This document shows, piece by piece, positions 26,325 through 34,810 of a DNA stretch of 64,000 nt (position 1 is its first letter; each line of letters opens with the position of its first letter). A model generated the notes under the pieces. It did no database searches and was not told the origin of the DNA. It worked only from the letters and a program-made list of their open reading frames with translations. The stretch lies in the NCBI RefSeq assembly GCF_030546575.1, contig NZ_JAUOTN010000009.1, positions 1 to 64,000 of the forward strand, given 5' to 3'. The translations under genes were made by a program, and so were the position numbers. Origin of the DNA: Pontibacter coccineus (GTDB lineage: Bacteria; Bacteroidota; Bacteroidia; Cytophagales; Hymenobacteraceae).

Positions 26325-27305
26325 ATGCTTAAGGCTTTATTGCGCTTTCCCTTTCTAATTCTTTTCCTCTCGCACCTTAGCTTGTCCACTGCCTCTGCTC
26401 AAGATATCCCGGCTCCCGTTCAGATTATTCCGGCCGATACGGCGGCGGTACCGAATAGCTGGGACTTTGGCGGTACCGGCACCGTTAACTTCAGTCAGGT
26501 GAGCCTGAGCAATTGGGCCGCCGGGGGGCAGAGTTCGCTCTCAGCGCTGGGGATACTGAACATCTACAGCAACTATAAGAAAGGCAAAAACACCTGGAAC
26601 AATACCCTGGACCTGACCTACGGCACTGTGAAACTGCAGGAGCAGCGTCTCCGCAAAAGCGACGATCGGCTGGAGCTGAATTTGAAGTATGGGCGACAGG
26701 CTTCGAGCAAATGGTTTTATACGGCCCAGCTCAACACCCGCACGCAGCTCAGCCCGACCTATACCCCTGAGCGTGACTCAGTGATTTCCAACTTTATGGC
26801 GCCCGCCTTTATACTGGCCTCCATCGGGATGGACTACAAACCGAACCCCAAGCTTTCGGTTTTCATTTCTCCGTTTACCGGCAAGTTCACCGCTGTGCTT
26901 AACCAGCGCATGGCCGACTACGGGGCTTTTGGGGTGGAGGCCGCTCAGCGCGACCTGGAGGGGAATCTTATACCTGGTACCGGGGAGCGCTTTCGCGAAG
27001 AGTTCGGGGGCTTTGTGAATGTGCGCTTTCGCAACGAAATCTTTAAGAATGTGATCCTGCAATCCAAAGCCGACCTGTTCTCCAACTACCTGCATAATGC
27101 CAAGAACATCGATGTGAGTTGGGAGAACCTGGTAAACTTCAAAGTGAATAAGTTTTTGTCAGCCAGTCTGTTTGTGCATATGATCTACGATGATGATATT
27201 TTGATCGATATAGACCGCGGCGGTGATGGTACAATGGATGGGAAAGGGCCTCGTTTGCAGCTGAAAGAAACCATGGGAATAGGATTATCCTATAAATTCG
27301 AATAG
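26325..27305 (+). CDS. DUF3078-type secreted protein
   Basis: About 326 residues from the ATG at 26325, which starts directly with a signal peptide (MLKALLRFPFLILFLS, cleavage near ASAQ). The mature part has the family pattern WDFGGTGTVNFSQVSLSNWAAGG, and then repeated aromatic-ended beta strands. This suggests a small outer-membrane barrel or barrel-associated protein. Its function is unknown. It is followed by a small secreted protein gene in the same direction. Confidence 0.83.
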   Translation: MLKALLRFPFLILFLSHLSLSTASAQDIPAPVQIIPADTAAVPNSWDFGGTGTVNFSQVSLSNWAAGGQSSLSALGILNIYSNYKKGKNTWNNTLDLTYGTVKLQEQRLRKSDDRLELNLKYGRQASSKWFYTAQLNTRTQLSPTYTPERDSVISNFMAPAFILASIGMDYKPNPKLSVFISPFTGKFTAVLNQRMADYGAFGVEAAQRDLEGNLIPGTGERFREEFGGFVNVRFRNEIFKNVILQSKADLFSNYLHNAKNIDVSWENLVNFKVNKFLSASLFVHMIYDDDILIDIDRGGDGTMDGKGPRLQLKETMGIGLSYKFE

Positions 27306-27398
27306 TAAACTTTTGTTGAGTACTTCTTGTTATTCACTAAAAATGTATACTTTAGCGTATAATGTACGTTGTATAGATACATTATCAAAAGTGGATTT

Positions 27399-27743
27399 AT
27401 GAAAAAAATCATATCGTTACTATTCTCTCTAGCTTTCCTCCTGTTTGTGTCCGATGCGATGGCACAAACTTCCAGTTCTTCGAGCACTTCGCTGAACTCA
27501 GGGAAAGATGAATACTGGGGTACTGCCAGGGTGCAGGAAAAGGGTACTACCACTGATGCCGTTGGCGCTCGCGCTGCCGGTATGGATGCACGTTGGAACG
27601 CCTATGAAAACTCGAACCGTACCCGCTTTACCAAAGACCGCATCAAAGGGAGCAAGCGAATGGAAGCCATTCTGAAGAAAGAGAAGGAAATGCACCGCAA
27701 GCACAAGCGCGACAAGCGTCGTTTGGCCCGACATTCCTTGTAA
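27399..27743 (+). CDS. Small secreted basic protein of unknown function
   Basis: A 114-residue protein from the ATG at 27399. The signal peptide MKKIISLLFSLAFLLFVSDAM ends in AQ. A Ser/Thr-rich stretch follows, then a very basic C-terminus dense in Lys, Arg and His (KKEKEMHRKHKRDKRRLARH). I do not recognise a family. The start was preferred over an ATG ten codons upstream because it gives an intact signal peptide. A strong terminator follows at 27764. Confidence 0.7.
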   Translation: MKKIISLLFSLAFLLFVSDAMAQTSSSSSTSLNSGKDEYWGTARVQEKGTTTDAVGARAAGMDARWNAYENSNRTRFTKDRIKGSKRMEAILKKEKEMHRKHKRDKRRLARHSL

Positions 27744-27763
27744 TAACTTAACCCGAAAGCATT

Positions 27764-27801
27764 AAAAAGCCCCGCCTGATTTTTCAGGCGGGGCTTTTTT
27801 T
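27764..27801. terminator. Bidirectional intrinsic terminator
   Basis: Stem AAAAAGCCCCGCCTGA / TCAGGCGGGGCTTTTT with a short T loop and a T-run, 20 bases after the small secreted protein gene. Confidence 0.93.
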
Positions 27802-28009
27802 GTGCTTAGGTATAGGTGATTGCATTCCCTAACAGGTATAGCGCTTTCTGAAGTCGAAACCTGATTGGGCGCGAGTAGAGCCTACTGCAAAGGTATAGGC
27901 ATTAGCTGGCAGGTGGTCAAAGCTCTTTCAAAGTATAGCTACACTATCTCAGCAGGTATAGCTTGCGATTGGCCGGTGCGTTTTATTTTCCTAGAGCGGA
28001 GAATAGCTG

Positions 28010-28086
28010 ATTCGGATTTATCAATCCGAATCCCAACTGTAGCAGGTCTCCAGATCCGCGTAATCCATGAGGATGTGCACATCCCG
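28010..28086. repeat. Three consecutive imperfect palindromes
   Basis: In order: ATTCGGATT-TATC-AATCCGAAT (28010-28031, perfect 9-base arms), GCAGGTCT-CC-AGATCCGC (28042-28059, one mismatch) and GAGGATGTG/CACATCCCG (28069-28086, seven-base core GGATGTG/CACATCC). The order resembles dispersed palindromic intergenic elements I have seen in Bacteroidota genomes, here decayed. That recollection is not a database result. Confidence 0.55.
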
Positions 28087-28143
28087 AAGAGTATCTCCTC
28101 AAATTGACAGATAGGATGGTTTCATTACCCCAAACGCGCTTTT

Positions 28144-28171
28144 AATTAAGCAGGGCTAGCTCTGCTTAATT
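28144..28171. repeat. 28-base near-perfect palindrome
   Basis: Arms AATTAAGCAG and CTGCTTAATT are exact complements around GGCTAGCT, whose core GCTAGC is itself palindromic; only one pair is mismatched. No T-run follows. It could be a protein-binding site or a repeat remnant. Confidence 0.6.
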
Positions 28172-28279
28172 CAGGTATAACCCCTCTCAAGTAAAGCAAA
28201 TGCTCAGGTATAGCTAATCATTTTTAGGTATAGCGAGTACCCGCTGTTTCAGGATGCCTTTGCGACCTGGTTAAAAACA

Positions 28280-28312
28280 AAAGGCTCCCGCTTTCGCAGG
28301 AGCCTTCTTTAT
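28280..28312 (-). terminator. Terminator of the rimP-nusA-infB operon
   Basis: Stem AAGGCTCC / GGAGCCTT with a CGCTTTCGC-type loop. On the minus strand it is followed by TTTTGTTTTTA. It lies 21 bases beyond the infB stop. Confidence 0.85.
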
Positions 28313-28332
28313 GATTCATGAAATTAGCTGTA

Positions 28333-31300
28333 CTACAGCGTACGCTTCACTTCTTTCTCTACGTAAGCCTCGATCACGTCTCCGATCTCGATCTCGTTGT
28401 ATCCTCTCAGGCTGATACCGCATTCGTAACCCTGGCGTACTTCAGACACATCGTCCTTGAAACGCTTGAGTGCCAGAATCTCGCCGTCATGAACCACAAT
28501 GCCGTCACGTACCAGTCGTACTCTGGAGTTACGCTGAATAGAGCCGTCGGTGATCATACAACCTGCAATCGTACCCACCTTCGTGATACGGAACACATCG
28601 CGAACTTCGGCGTTACCGGTGATCTCCTCTTTCATGGTAGGAGCAAGCATGCCTTCCATCGCATCTTTCACTTCGTTGATCGCATCGTAGATGATAGAGT
28701 ACAGACGAACGTCGATCTGCTCCTGCTCTGCCAGTCTGCGTGCGTTCTGGGAAGGACGTACCTGGAAACCGATTATGATCGCATCAGAAGCCGAAGCCAG
28801 CAACACGTCAGATTCCGAGATTGCGCCTACGCCTTTGTTGATGATGTTCACCTGCACCTCGGCAGTTGACAGTTTCAACAGGGAGTCGGCAAGTGCCTCT
28901 ACGGAACCGTCCACGTCACCTTTCACAATCACGTTAAGCTCCTTGAATGTACCGATGGCCAGACGGCGACCGATTTCATCCAGGGTAATGTGCTTGCGGG
29001 TGCGCAGGCTTTGCTCACGCTGTACCTGTGCCCGGTTCGTGGCGATTTCACGTGCCTCGCGCTCCGATTCCATTACCTGGAACTTGTCGCCGGCCTGTGG
29101 TGCGCCGTCCAGACCTAGTAGCTGTACCGGAGTGGATGGGGCTGCCTCTTTCATCTTGCGGCCACGGTGGTCGGTCATGGCTTTCACCCTACCGTAGTGG
29201 GAGCCTGCCAGTACCACATCACCTACCTTCAGCGTACCGGTCTGCACCAGTACAGTCGCTACGTAACCACGGCCTTTGTCCAGCGATGCTTCGATAACCG
29301 TACCTACTGCATTTCGGTCCGGGTTCGCCTTAAGCTCCAGGAGCTCGGCCTCCAGCAATACTTTCTCCAGCAGGTCAGGAATGCCCTGGCCCGTTTTTGC
29401 CGATATTTCCTGCGACTGGTATTTACCGCCCCATTCCTCTACCAGGATGTTCATCTGAGCGAGCTCTTCACGAACCTTATCGGGGTTAGCGGCTGGTTTA
29501 TCTATCTTGTTCAGTGCAATGATGATCGGAGATCCGGCTGCCTGAGCATGGTTGATGGCCTCCTTTGTCTGTGGCATCACCGAGTCATCGGCCGCCACCA
29601 CAATGATAACAACGTCCGTTATCTTGGCACCACGGGCACGCATGGCCGTAAAGGCTTCGTGACCCGGCGTATCCAGGAAGGTAACGGTACGGCCGCTCTC
29701 TGTCTGCACCTTGTAGGCGCCGATGTGCTGCGTGATACCGCCGGCCTCGCCAGCTGTTACGTTGGCATTTCGGATATAGTCAAGGAGGGAAGTCTTACCG
29801 TGGTCAACGTGGCCCATGATTGTTACAATTGGGGCACGATCCAACAGATCCTCTTCGTTTTCTTCCAAGGCTTCTTCCAGCGCCTGCTCATCTTCTGATG
29901 TGATGAACTCCACTGCATAGCCAAATTCGTCTGCAATGATGGTGATGGCTTCGGCATCAAGGCGCTGGTTGATGGATACGAACATACCCAACTGCATACA
30001 TACCTTGATGACATCGTTCACGCTCACGTTCATCAGCGCGGCCAGGTCATTAGCTGACACGAACTCTGTTACACGCAGGGTCTTCGACTCTGCCTGCTCC
30101 ATCAGGCGACGCTCTTCCGTTGCATCTGCAATAGCAGAGCGCTTCTCACGACGGTATTTGGCGCGGTTGCCACCGCCTCCTTTGCCGCCGCTTAGCTTAG
30201 CGAGCGTAGCTTTGATCTGCTCCTGGATTTCCTTATCCGTTACTTCCGCTTTTTCTACACGTGGTCCTGGGGCATTGCGTGGTCCACGGCCGCCTGGGCC
30301 TCCAGGTCCGCCACCAGGACGCTGTCCCGGACGATTGCCCTGATAGCCTCCGCCGCTGCCACCCGTATGCTGGATCGGGCGAGCCTGTGGATTGGAAACA
30401 CTTTGTCCCTGGTTCTGGCTGCCACCCTGTTCCGGGCCAGCCACAATAATGCGCTTGCGCTTTTTCTTCTTACCGGCCTTCTTGTCATCAGAAGACGCTA
30501 CCGGCTTGGTACCTTTTCTACGGGAGCTGTCTGGCAGTTCAATCTTGCCTAGCACCGTAAGGCCTTTCAGCTGGTCGGCTTTTGCTGTAATTGTTTCTAT
30601 TTGTTCTGGTCCTTTTTCTTCAGGAGTAGCAGGTGCCGGCTTTTCCGGTGACTGTGGTGCCGCTGCTTGCGCAGGAGCCTGTTCTTTTTCTACTGGTTTT
30701 TCAGCTGGTTTCTGTTCCGCAGCAGGGGCAGGAGGCGTTGCCGGCTGCTGAGGCGTTTCAACTTTCGGGGCTTCCACCTTTGGTGCTTCAGCTTTAGGCG
30801 CTTCCGCAACAGGAGCGGCAGGTGTTTCCTGCACTGGCGCTGCCGGCTTCTCCACAGGCTTCTCTACCTGAGGGGCAGGGGCTGGCTGCTCTGGTGCTTT
30901 CGCTTCCGGTGCTTTTGGCTGTTCCACTGCAGGTGCCTCTGGCTCTTCAGGCTTAGGGGCAGCCTTCGGTACCGGACGTCCTTTGGCGTCAAGCTCTATT
31001 TTGCCGAGTACCTTTATACCCGGAAGCTTTGCTTCAACAGGCGCCGGTGCCGGCTCCGCTTTTGGCTTCGCCTCTGCGGCTTCGCTTTTCGGCTGGTGCG
31101 CGTTCTTGATCAGGATCTCCTGCTCAGGCTCCGATGTTTTCTTTGGCTCGTGATGAGGCTCCGATTCCACTATCTGGTTGCTTTGTGGTTTCTTGCCGAT
31201 GTTCAGTTCTTCCGCTTCAATCTTGTCTTGCATGGAAGAGGCGAACTCTTTAGCCAGCATACCGAACTGCTCTGCCGTGATTTTGGTGGTGGGTTTGTTT

Positions 31301-31404
31301 TCCACGTCAAAGCCTTTAGCAGAGAGGTAATCCACAATGGTAGCTGTACCAATGTTTAAAGTAGTTGCAACCTGTTTGAGCCTCCTGATTTTGTCTTCTG
31401 CCAT
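28333..31404 (-). CDS. infB: Translation initiation factor IF-2
   Basis: A 1023-residue GTPase that places initiator tRNA on the 30S subunit. It has a short helical N-terminal domain, then a long Pro/Ala/Glu/Lys-rich low-complexity linker (about 70-300), a Gly/Arg/Gln-rich stretch (about 325-375), and the core. The core shows [14 protein letters not shown] (G1), [25 protein letters not shown] (G3) and ALNKIDKP (G4), then domains II-IV. The long low-complexity N-terminal region is common in Bacteroidota IF-2. It is the last gene of the rimP-nusA-infB operon; the gap after nusA is 116 bases. Confidence 0.98.
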   Translation of the reverse strand: MAEDKIRRLKQVATTLNIGTATIVDYLSAKGFDVENKPTTKITAEQFGMLAKEFASSMQDKIEAEELNIGKKPQSNQIVESEPHHEPKKTSEPEQEILIKNAHQPKSEAAEAKPKAEPAPAPVEAKLPGIKVLGKIELDAKGRPVPKAAPKPEEPEAPAVEQPKAPEAKAPEQPAPAPQVEKPVEKPAAPVQETPAAPVAEAPKAEAPKVEAPKVETPQQPATPPAPAAEQKPAEKPVEKEQAPAQAAAPQSPEKPAPATPEEKGPEQIETITAKADQLKGLTVLGKIELPDSSRRKGTKPVASSDDKKAGKKKKRKRIIVAGPEQGGSQNQGQSVSNPQARPIQHTGGSGGGYQGNRPGQRPGGGPGGPGGRGPRNAPGPRVEKAEVTDKEIQEQIKATLAKLSGGKGGGGNRAKYRREKRSAIADATEERRLMEQAESKTLRVTEFVSANDLAALMNVSVNDVIKVCMQLGMFVSINQRLDAEAITIIADEFGYAVEFITSEDEQALEEALEENEEDLLDRAPIVTIMGHVDHGKTSLLDYIRNANVTAGEAGGITQHIGAYKVQTESGRTVTFLDTPGHEAFTAMRARGAKITDVVIIVVAADDSVMPQTKEAINHAQAAGSPIIIALNKIDKPAANPDKVREELAQMNILVEEWGGKYQSQEISAKTGQGIPDLLEKVLLEAELLELKANPDRNAVGTVIEASLDKGRGYVATVLVQTGTLKVGDVVLAGSHYGRVKAMTDHRGRKMKEAAPSTPVQLLGLDGAPQAGDKFQVMESEREAREIATNRAQVQREQSLRTRKHITLDEIGRRLAIGTFKELNVIVKGDVDGSVEALADSLLKLSTAEVQVNIINKGVGAISESDVLLASASDAIIIGFQVRPSQNARRLAEQEQIDVRLYSIIYDAINEVKDAMEGMLAPTMKEEITGNAEVRDVFRITKVGTIAGCMITDGSIQRNSRVRLVRDGIVVHDGEILALKRFKDDVSEVRQGYECGISLRGYNEIEIGDVIEAYVEKEVKRTL

Positions 31405-31520
31405 GTTCTGATATGCTGTCTTTATTATTCTGTTAATATACTATAGTTGCCTTGCAAGGTATAGAACCGCGCCCCGTTCTGATATTTTTCAAAATTACAG
31501 TAACGGAGCGCAACTCACAA

Positions 31521-32774
31521 CTATTGATTGTCTTCTTCTTCCAACTCTTCGCGCAGGATGGAGAGCACGCTGTCGATCGTCTCTTCTTCCAGTTCTGTTC
31601 TGCGAAGCAGGTCTTCTTTCGAAATGGCCAGTACGCTCTTGGCGGTGTCCAGACCGATGCGACGCAATTCTGCAATCACCCAGTCCTCGATCTCGTCCGT
31701 GAATTCCTCCAGGCTGATGTCTTCTTCATACACTTCAGACTCACGGAACACGTCGATCTCCATGTCTACCAGTTTGCTGGCCAGCTTAATGTTCTGACCG
31801 CCTTTACCGATCGCAAGCGATACCTGGTCTGGCTTCAAAAACACCGATACGCGGCCGTTCTCGTTGTCGATCTTCATGCTGGTGATCTTAGCCGGGCTAA
31901 GGGCACGCTGTATGTATAGCTCCACGTTGTCGGTGTAGTTGATCACGTCGATGTTCTCGTTCTCCAGCTCGCGCACGATGCTGTGGATACGGGAACCCTT
32001 CATGCCGACACAGGCACCTACCGGGTCAATACGGTCGTCAAACGATTCTACGGCTACTTTGGCACGCTCGCCGGGCTCACGCACAATTTTTTTGATGGCG
32101 ATCAGTCCGTCGTAAATCTCCGGTACTTCGTTCTCGAACAAACGCTCCAGGAATGCTGGGGATGTACGGGAAAGAATGATCTTGGGATTACCGTTCACGA
32201 TCTCAACACGCTGTACCACAGCACGCACCACATCACCTTTACGGTAACGGTCCTTCGGGATCTGCTCGCCTTTCGGGATCAGCAGTTCGTTCTCTTCCTG
32301 GTCAAGCAGCAGTACTTCGCGGTTCCATACCTGGTACACCTCGCCGGAGATAATCTCGCCCACAAGGTCCTTGTATTTCTGGAACAGGAGCTCTTTCTCC
32401 ATGTCCTTGATGCGCTGGATCAGGGTCTGGCGGGCAGTGAGCACAGCGCGGCGACCGAAGTCCTCCAGCTGTATCTCTTCCGATACCTCTTCACCCACTT
32501 CAAAGTCAGGCTCTATTTTCTGCGCCTCCGATAAGGCGATCTTATCATGATCCCAGATGTCCTCCGAGTTGTCGTCCACGATTTCGCGGTTACGCCAGAT
32601 CTCCAGGTCACCCTTCTCCACGTTCAGGATGATGTCAAAGTTCTCGTCGGTGCCCCACTTCTTGCGGATCATGGTACGGAATACATCCTCCAGGATGCGC
32701 ATCATCGTCGGGCGGTCTATGTTCTTGAATTTCGCGAATTCAGCGAACGACTCGATCAGGACTGAACTGTTCAT
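31521..32774 (-). CDS. nusA: Transcription termination/antitermination factor NusA
   Basis: A 417-residue NusA. The N-terminal RNA-polymerase-binding domain (FAEFAKFKNIDRPTMMRILEDVF) is followed by an S1 domain (about 130-200) and two KH domains (GACVGMKGSRIHSIVREL and LAIGKGGQNIKLASKL). A short acidic C-terminal part ends in Glu/Asp, and no second acidic repeat domain is evident. It lies 7 bases after rimP in the conserved rimP-nusA-infB order, coupling transcription and translation functions. Confidence 0.97.
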   Translation of the reverse strand: MNSSVLIESFAEFAKFKNIDRPTMMRILEDVFRTMIRKKWGTDENFDIILNVEKGDLEIWRNREIVDDNSEDIWDHDKIALSEAQKIEPDFEVGEEVSEEIQLEDFGRRAVLTARQTLIQRIKDMEKELLFQKYKDLVGEIISGEVYQVWNREVLLLDQEENELLIPKGEQIPKDRYRKGDVVRAVVQRVEIVNGNPKIILSRTSPAFLERLFENEVPEIYDGLIAIKKIVREPGERAKVAVESFDDRIDPVGACVGMKGSRIHSIVRELENENIDVINYTDNVELYIQRALSPAKITSMKIDNENGRVSVFLKPDQVSLAIGKGGQNIKLASKLVDMEIDVFRESEVYEEDISLEEFTDEIEDWVIAELRRIGLDTAKSVLAISKEDLLRRTELEEETIDSVLSILREELEEEDNQ

Positions 32775-32781
32775 TATCTTA

Positions 32782-33255
32782 TCATTTAAATGAGATTACA
32801 ACATTTGCTTTTACAATGTCCCCGAAAGGTATTTGCACAGGCTCATACGTTGCCTTTTTGCCTTTTTGTTTGATTTCTTGTGTCAGGTTTAAGCCTGTTT
32901 CTGTTACTTCCTCCAGCTTGCCGGTTTTTTCGGTGCCATCCTGCATTTTCAGTTTCAGGTTGCGGCCGATGTTTCGCTTGTACTGCTGCGGCTGCGTGAG
33001 CGGAAAATCCACGCCCGGTGAGCTCACCTCCAGCACATAAGACACCTCCTCGCCATACTGCTCCGCGATCTTCGCATTGACGCGGCGGCTGATGCTGGCG
33101 CACTGGTCGATCGTGATGCCCTGCTCGCCGTCAGCCAGCACGGTTATCTTGGGGCGCACCGCCGAATCAGACACTGCCACATCTACGATGAACAGGTCAT
33201 TATCCGGTAGACTGGCTTCCACCATAGCGCGAATACTTTGTGCCGTTATTGCCAT
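32782..33255 (-). CDS. rimP: Ribosome maturation factor RimP
   Basis: A 157-residue RimP, needed for 30S subunit maturation. The N-terminal alpha/beta domain has DLFIVDVAVS, VLADGEQGITIDQCASISR and YVLEVSSPGVDFPL, the strongest family motif. The C-terminal SH3-like domain follows. It is the first gene of the operon. A TAAATTTG promoter and a hairpin followed by a T-rich tract occupy its short leader, so expression may be controlled by attenuation. Confidence 0.95.
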   Translation of the reverse strand: MAITAQSIRAMVEASLPDNDLFIVDVAVSDSAVRPKITVLADGEQGITIDQCASISRRVNAKIAEQYGEEVSYVLEVSSPGVDFPLTQPQQYKRNIGRNLKLKMQDGTEKTGKLEEVTETGLNLTQEIKQKGKKATYEPVQIPFGDIVKANVVISFK

Positions 33256-33257
33256 AT

Positions 33258-33295
33258 TAAATTAAAGAAAATAAAGAAGGGGACCTCGCGTCCCC
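33258..33295 (-). promoter_or_regulatory. Candidate leader attenuator of the rimP-nusA-infB operon
   Basis: Reading the minus strand, GGGGAC-GCGAG-GTCCCC (33279-33295) is followed at once by the T-rich TTCTTTATTTTCTTTAATTT and then the rimP ATG. This is a terminator-like structure between promoter and first gene. The gene beyond the promoter is on the other strand, so there is no upstream minus-strand gene for it to end. The 6-base stem is short. Confidence 0.45.
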
Positions 33296-33318
33296 TCATC
33301 TCCTTGGAAATAATGTCA

Positions 33319-33326
33319 CAAATTTA
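33319..33326 (-). promoter_or_regulatory. -7 box (TAAATTTG) of the rimP operon
   Basis: Exact TAnnTTTG match on the minus strand, about 64 bases upstream of the rimP ATG. This places transcription start near 33312 and gives a leader of about 57 nt. Confidence 0.6.
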
Positions 33327-33552
33327 CTATAAAAACATTATATAAACAACAATATGTGTTGAAGTGCGCTGTAAATTATCTGGTTTCTGGAGATTTCGGG
33401 CGGTATTTGAGCAACTATGGCAGGTTGCCGGAAGGGCTTCTGTTCCCTAACATGAACCGGTGGGCGAAAAGTTCTGCTCTTACAAAACAGTGCCGCCGCC
33501 GCATCTGAATATATTCTGAAGCGAGGCTTGATATTCCTACAGGCATAATTTG

Positions 33553-33560
33553 TAAGTTTG
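33553..33560 (+). promoter_or_regulatory. -7 box (TAAGTTTG) just before a GTG start
   Basis: Exact TAnnTTTG match on the plus strand ending 5 bases before the GTG at 33566. If used, transcription would begin at or next to the start codon. Confidence 0.45.
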
Positions 33561-33565
33561 CCACC

Positions 33566-34696
33566 GTGTCAGGTACATTCAAACAAATACGCCGGAAAAT
33601 CTGGCTGATCCTCAATATTCTGGTGGTGCTCTGGCTCCTGCTGGGGGTGTTGAGCATGCGCGTGCCTCCCTACGAATTCTGGCCTGCCGGCTTCATGGCT
33701 TTCTCGCTGCCCGGTGCCCTGGTCCTCAACTTCCTGTTCTTCCTTTACTGGCTGCTGAAGCGCTCCTGGTACGTTTTCTTGCCGCTCGCCGTTATCGGTC
33801 TTGGCTGGAACCAGTATGGTCGTTTGGTGTCCATTTCATGGGACGAGGAACTGCCTGCTGACGCTAAAACGCTGGAAGTGCTCAGCTTCAACGTGCATAT
33901 TTTCAACGCCTACGACAAAATAGTGGAAGGCGTGCCGCGTGTGTCGGAGGAAATGGTGGACTGGGTGGCCACACACCCTGCCGATGTGTTCTGTCTGCAG
34001 GAGTTTTACAGTAGGGTCAATTCGACTGAGTTCAACAATTTCAACCGGATCGGGAAGCGATATAACCGGTATATGTTTGCCTCTACTTACCAGGGCGACC
34101 GCGTGAAAGCCGATGTGGGCGTCGTGATTTTTTCAAAGTACCCGATCATAAGAGGCAATACGATCCACTTTGAAAACACATCGAAGCGCAGCGCCAACCG
34201 GGCCGCCTGGGTAGACATCAATGTGAAAGGAGATACTGTGCGGGTATACGCGGTGCACCTGCAGTCGATGAGTATCAGGGCAGAAGATATCGAGAACACC
34301 TACTCCGCGATAGGCGATGAGGCGAGCTTTAAAAAAGAGAGCCGCAACCTGGCCCGTCGTTTGCGCATGGGTTTCCGGGCAAGGGCCATGCAGGTACAAG
34401 AATTACTCGACCACGTGAAAACCTCACCCTATCCGGTTATCGTGGCGGGCGACTTCAACGATATTCCGTTTAGCTATACCTACAGTCAGTTGGTGAGCGA
34501 GCTGAACAACTCGTTTGAGAAGGCCGGCAATGGAGTGGGGGCCACTTATAACGGTCCTTTGCCATTTCTACGTATTGATAACCAATTCTATAGCGAAGGC
34601 CTGGAGGCGTACGATTTTAAAACGCATTACGAAATGCCGCTTTCCGACCACTTCCCGATCTCGGCGACCTACGTCATCAAACCGAAGGAGGAGTAA
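33566..34696 (+). CDS. Membrane-tethered endonuclease/exonuclease/phosphatase family protein
   Basis: A 376-residue protein starting at GTG. A stop codon lies seven codons upstream and the first membrane helix begins at residue 12, so GTG is the only start that keeps it whole. Three hydrophobic segments (about 12-32, 38-62, 66-85) are followed by an EEP domain with SFNVHIFNAYD, CLQEFYS (catalytic Glu), YAVHLQSM, VAGDFNDIPFSYTY and LSDHFPI (catalytic His). The catalytic domain is probably outside the inner membrane. The substrate (nucleic acid, phosphoinositide or other phosphodiester) cannot be told. It is divergent from the rimP operon. Confidence 0.88.
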   Translation: MSGTFKQIRRKIWLILNILVVLWLLLGVLSMRVPPYEFWPAGFMAFSLPGALVLNFLFFLYWLLKRSWYVFLPLAVIGLGWNQYGRLVSISWDEELPADAKTLEVLSFNVHIFNAYDKIVEGVPRVSEEMVDWVATHPADVFCLQEFYSRVNSTEFNNFNRIGKRYNRYMFASTYQGDRVKADVGVVIFSKYPIIRGNTIHFENTSKRSANRAAWVDINVKGDTVRVYAVHLQSMSIRAEDIENTYSAIGDEASFKKESRNLARRLRMGFRARAMQVQELLDHVKTSPYPVIVAGDFNDIPFSYTYSQLVSELNNSFEKAGNGVGATYNGPLPFLRIDNQFYSEGLEAYDFKTHYEMPLSDHFPISATYVIKPKEE

Positions 34697-34717
34697 GGCA
34701 CTGACGGTATAATTTCT

Positions 34718-34725
34718 TAATTTTG
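34718..34725 (+). promoter_or_regulatory. -7 box (TAATTTTG) of cysS
   Basis: Exact TAnnTTTG match 20 bases after the preceding stop. The leader to the preferred cysS ATG is about 80 nt and contains a GCATGC-TCTTTGC-GCATGC inverted repeat. Confidence 0.5.
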
Positions 34726-34810
34726 AACTTTGGTTAGCCTTAAGGTTAACCGGGGAAATCAAGTATAAACAGAAGGCATGCTCTTTGCGCATGCGCTTCA
34801 TACCGATACC

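Larger units (their letters stand above)
27802..28279. repeat. Repeat-rich intergenic region with seven AGGTATA words
   Basis: No convincing gene. Seven AGGTATA words start at 27808, 27834, 27891, 27954, 28173, 28206 and 28226, all in the same orientation, plus a variant AAGTATAG near 27931. Palindromic elements lie between them (28010-28086 and 28144-28171). An 80-codon frame at 27865-28107 only reads through these repeats. Confidence 0.8.

Noticed and set aside
27865-28107. 80-codon open frame in the repeat-rich gap
   Set aside because: It only translates the AGGTATA words and the palindrome series, with no sign of selection as protein.
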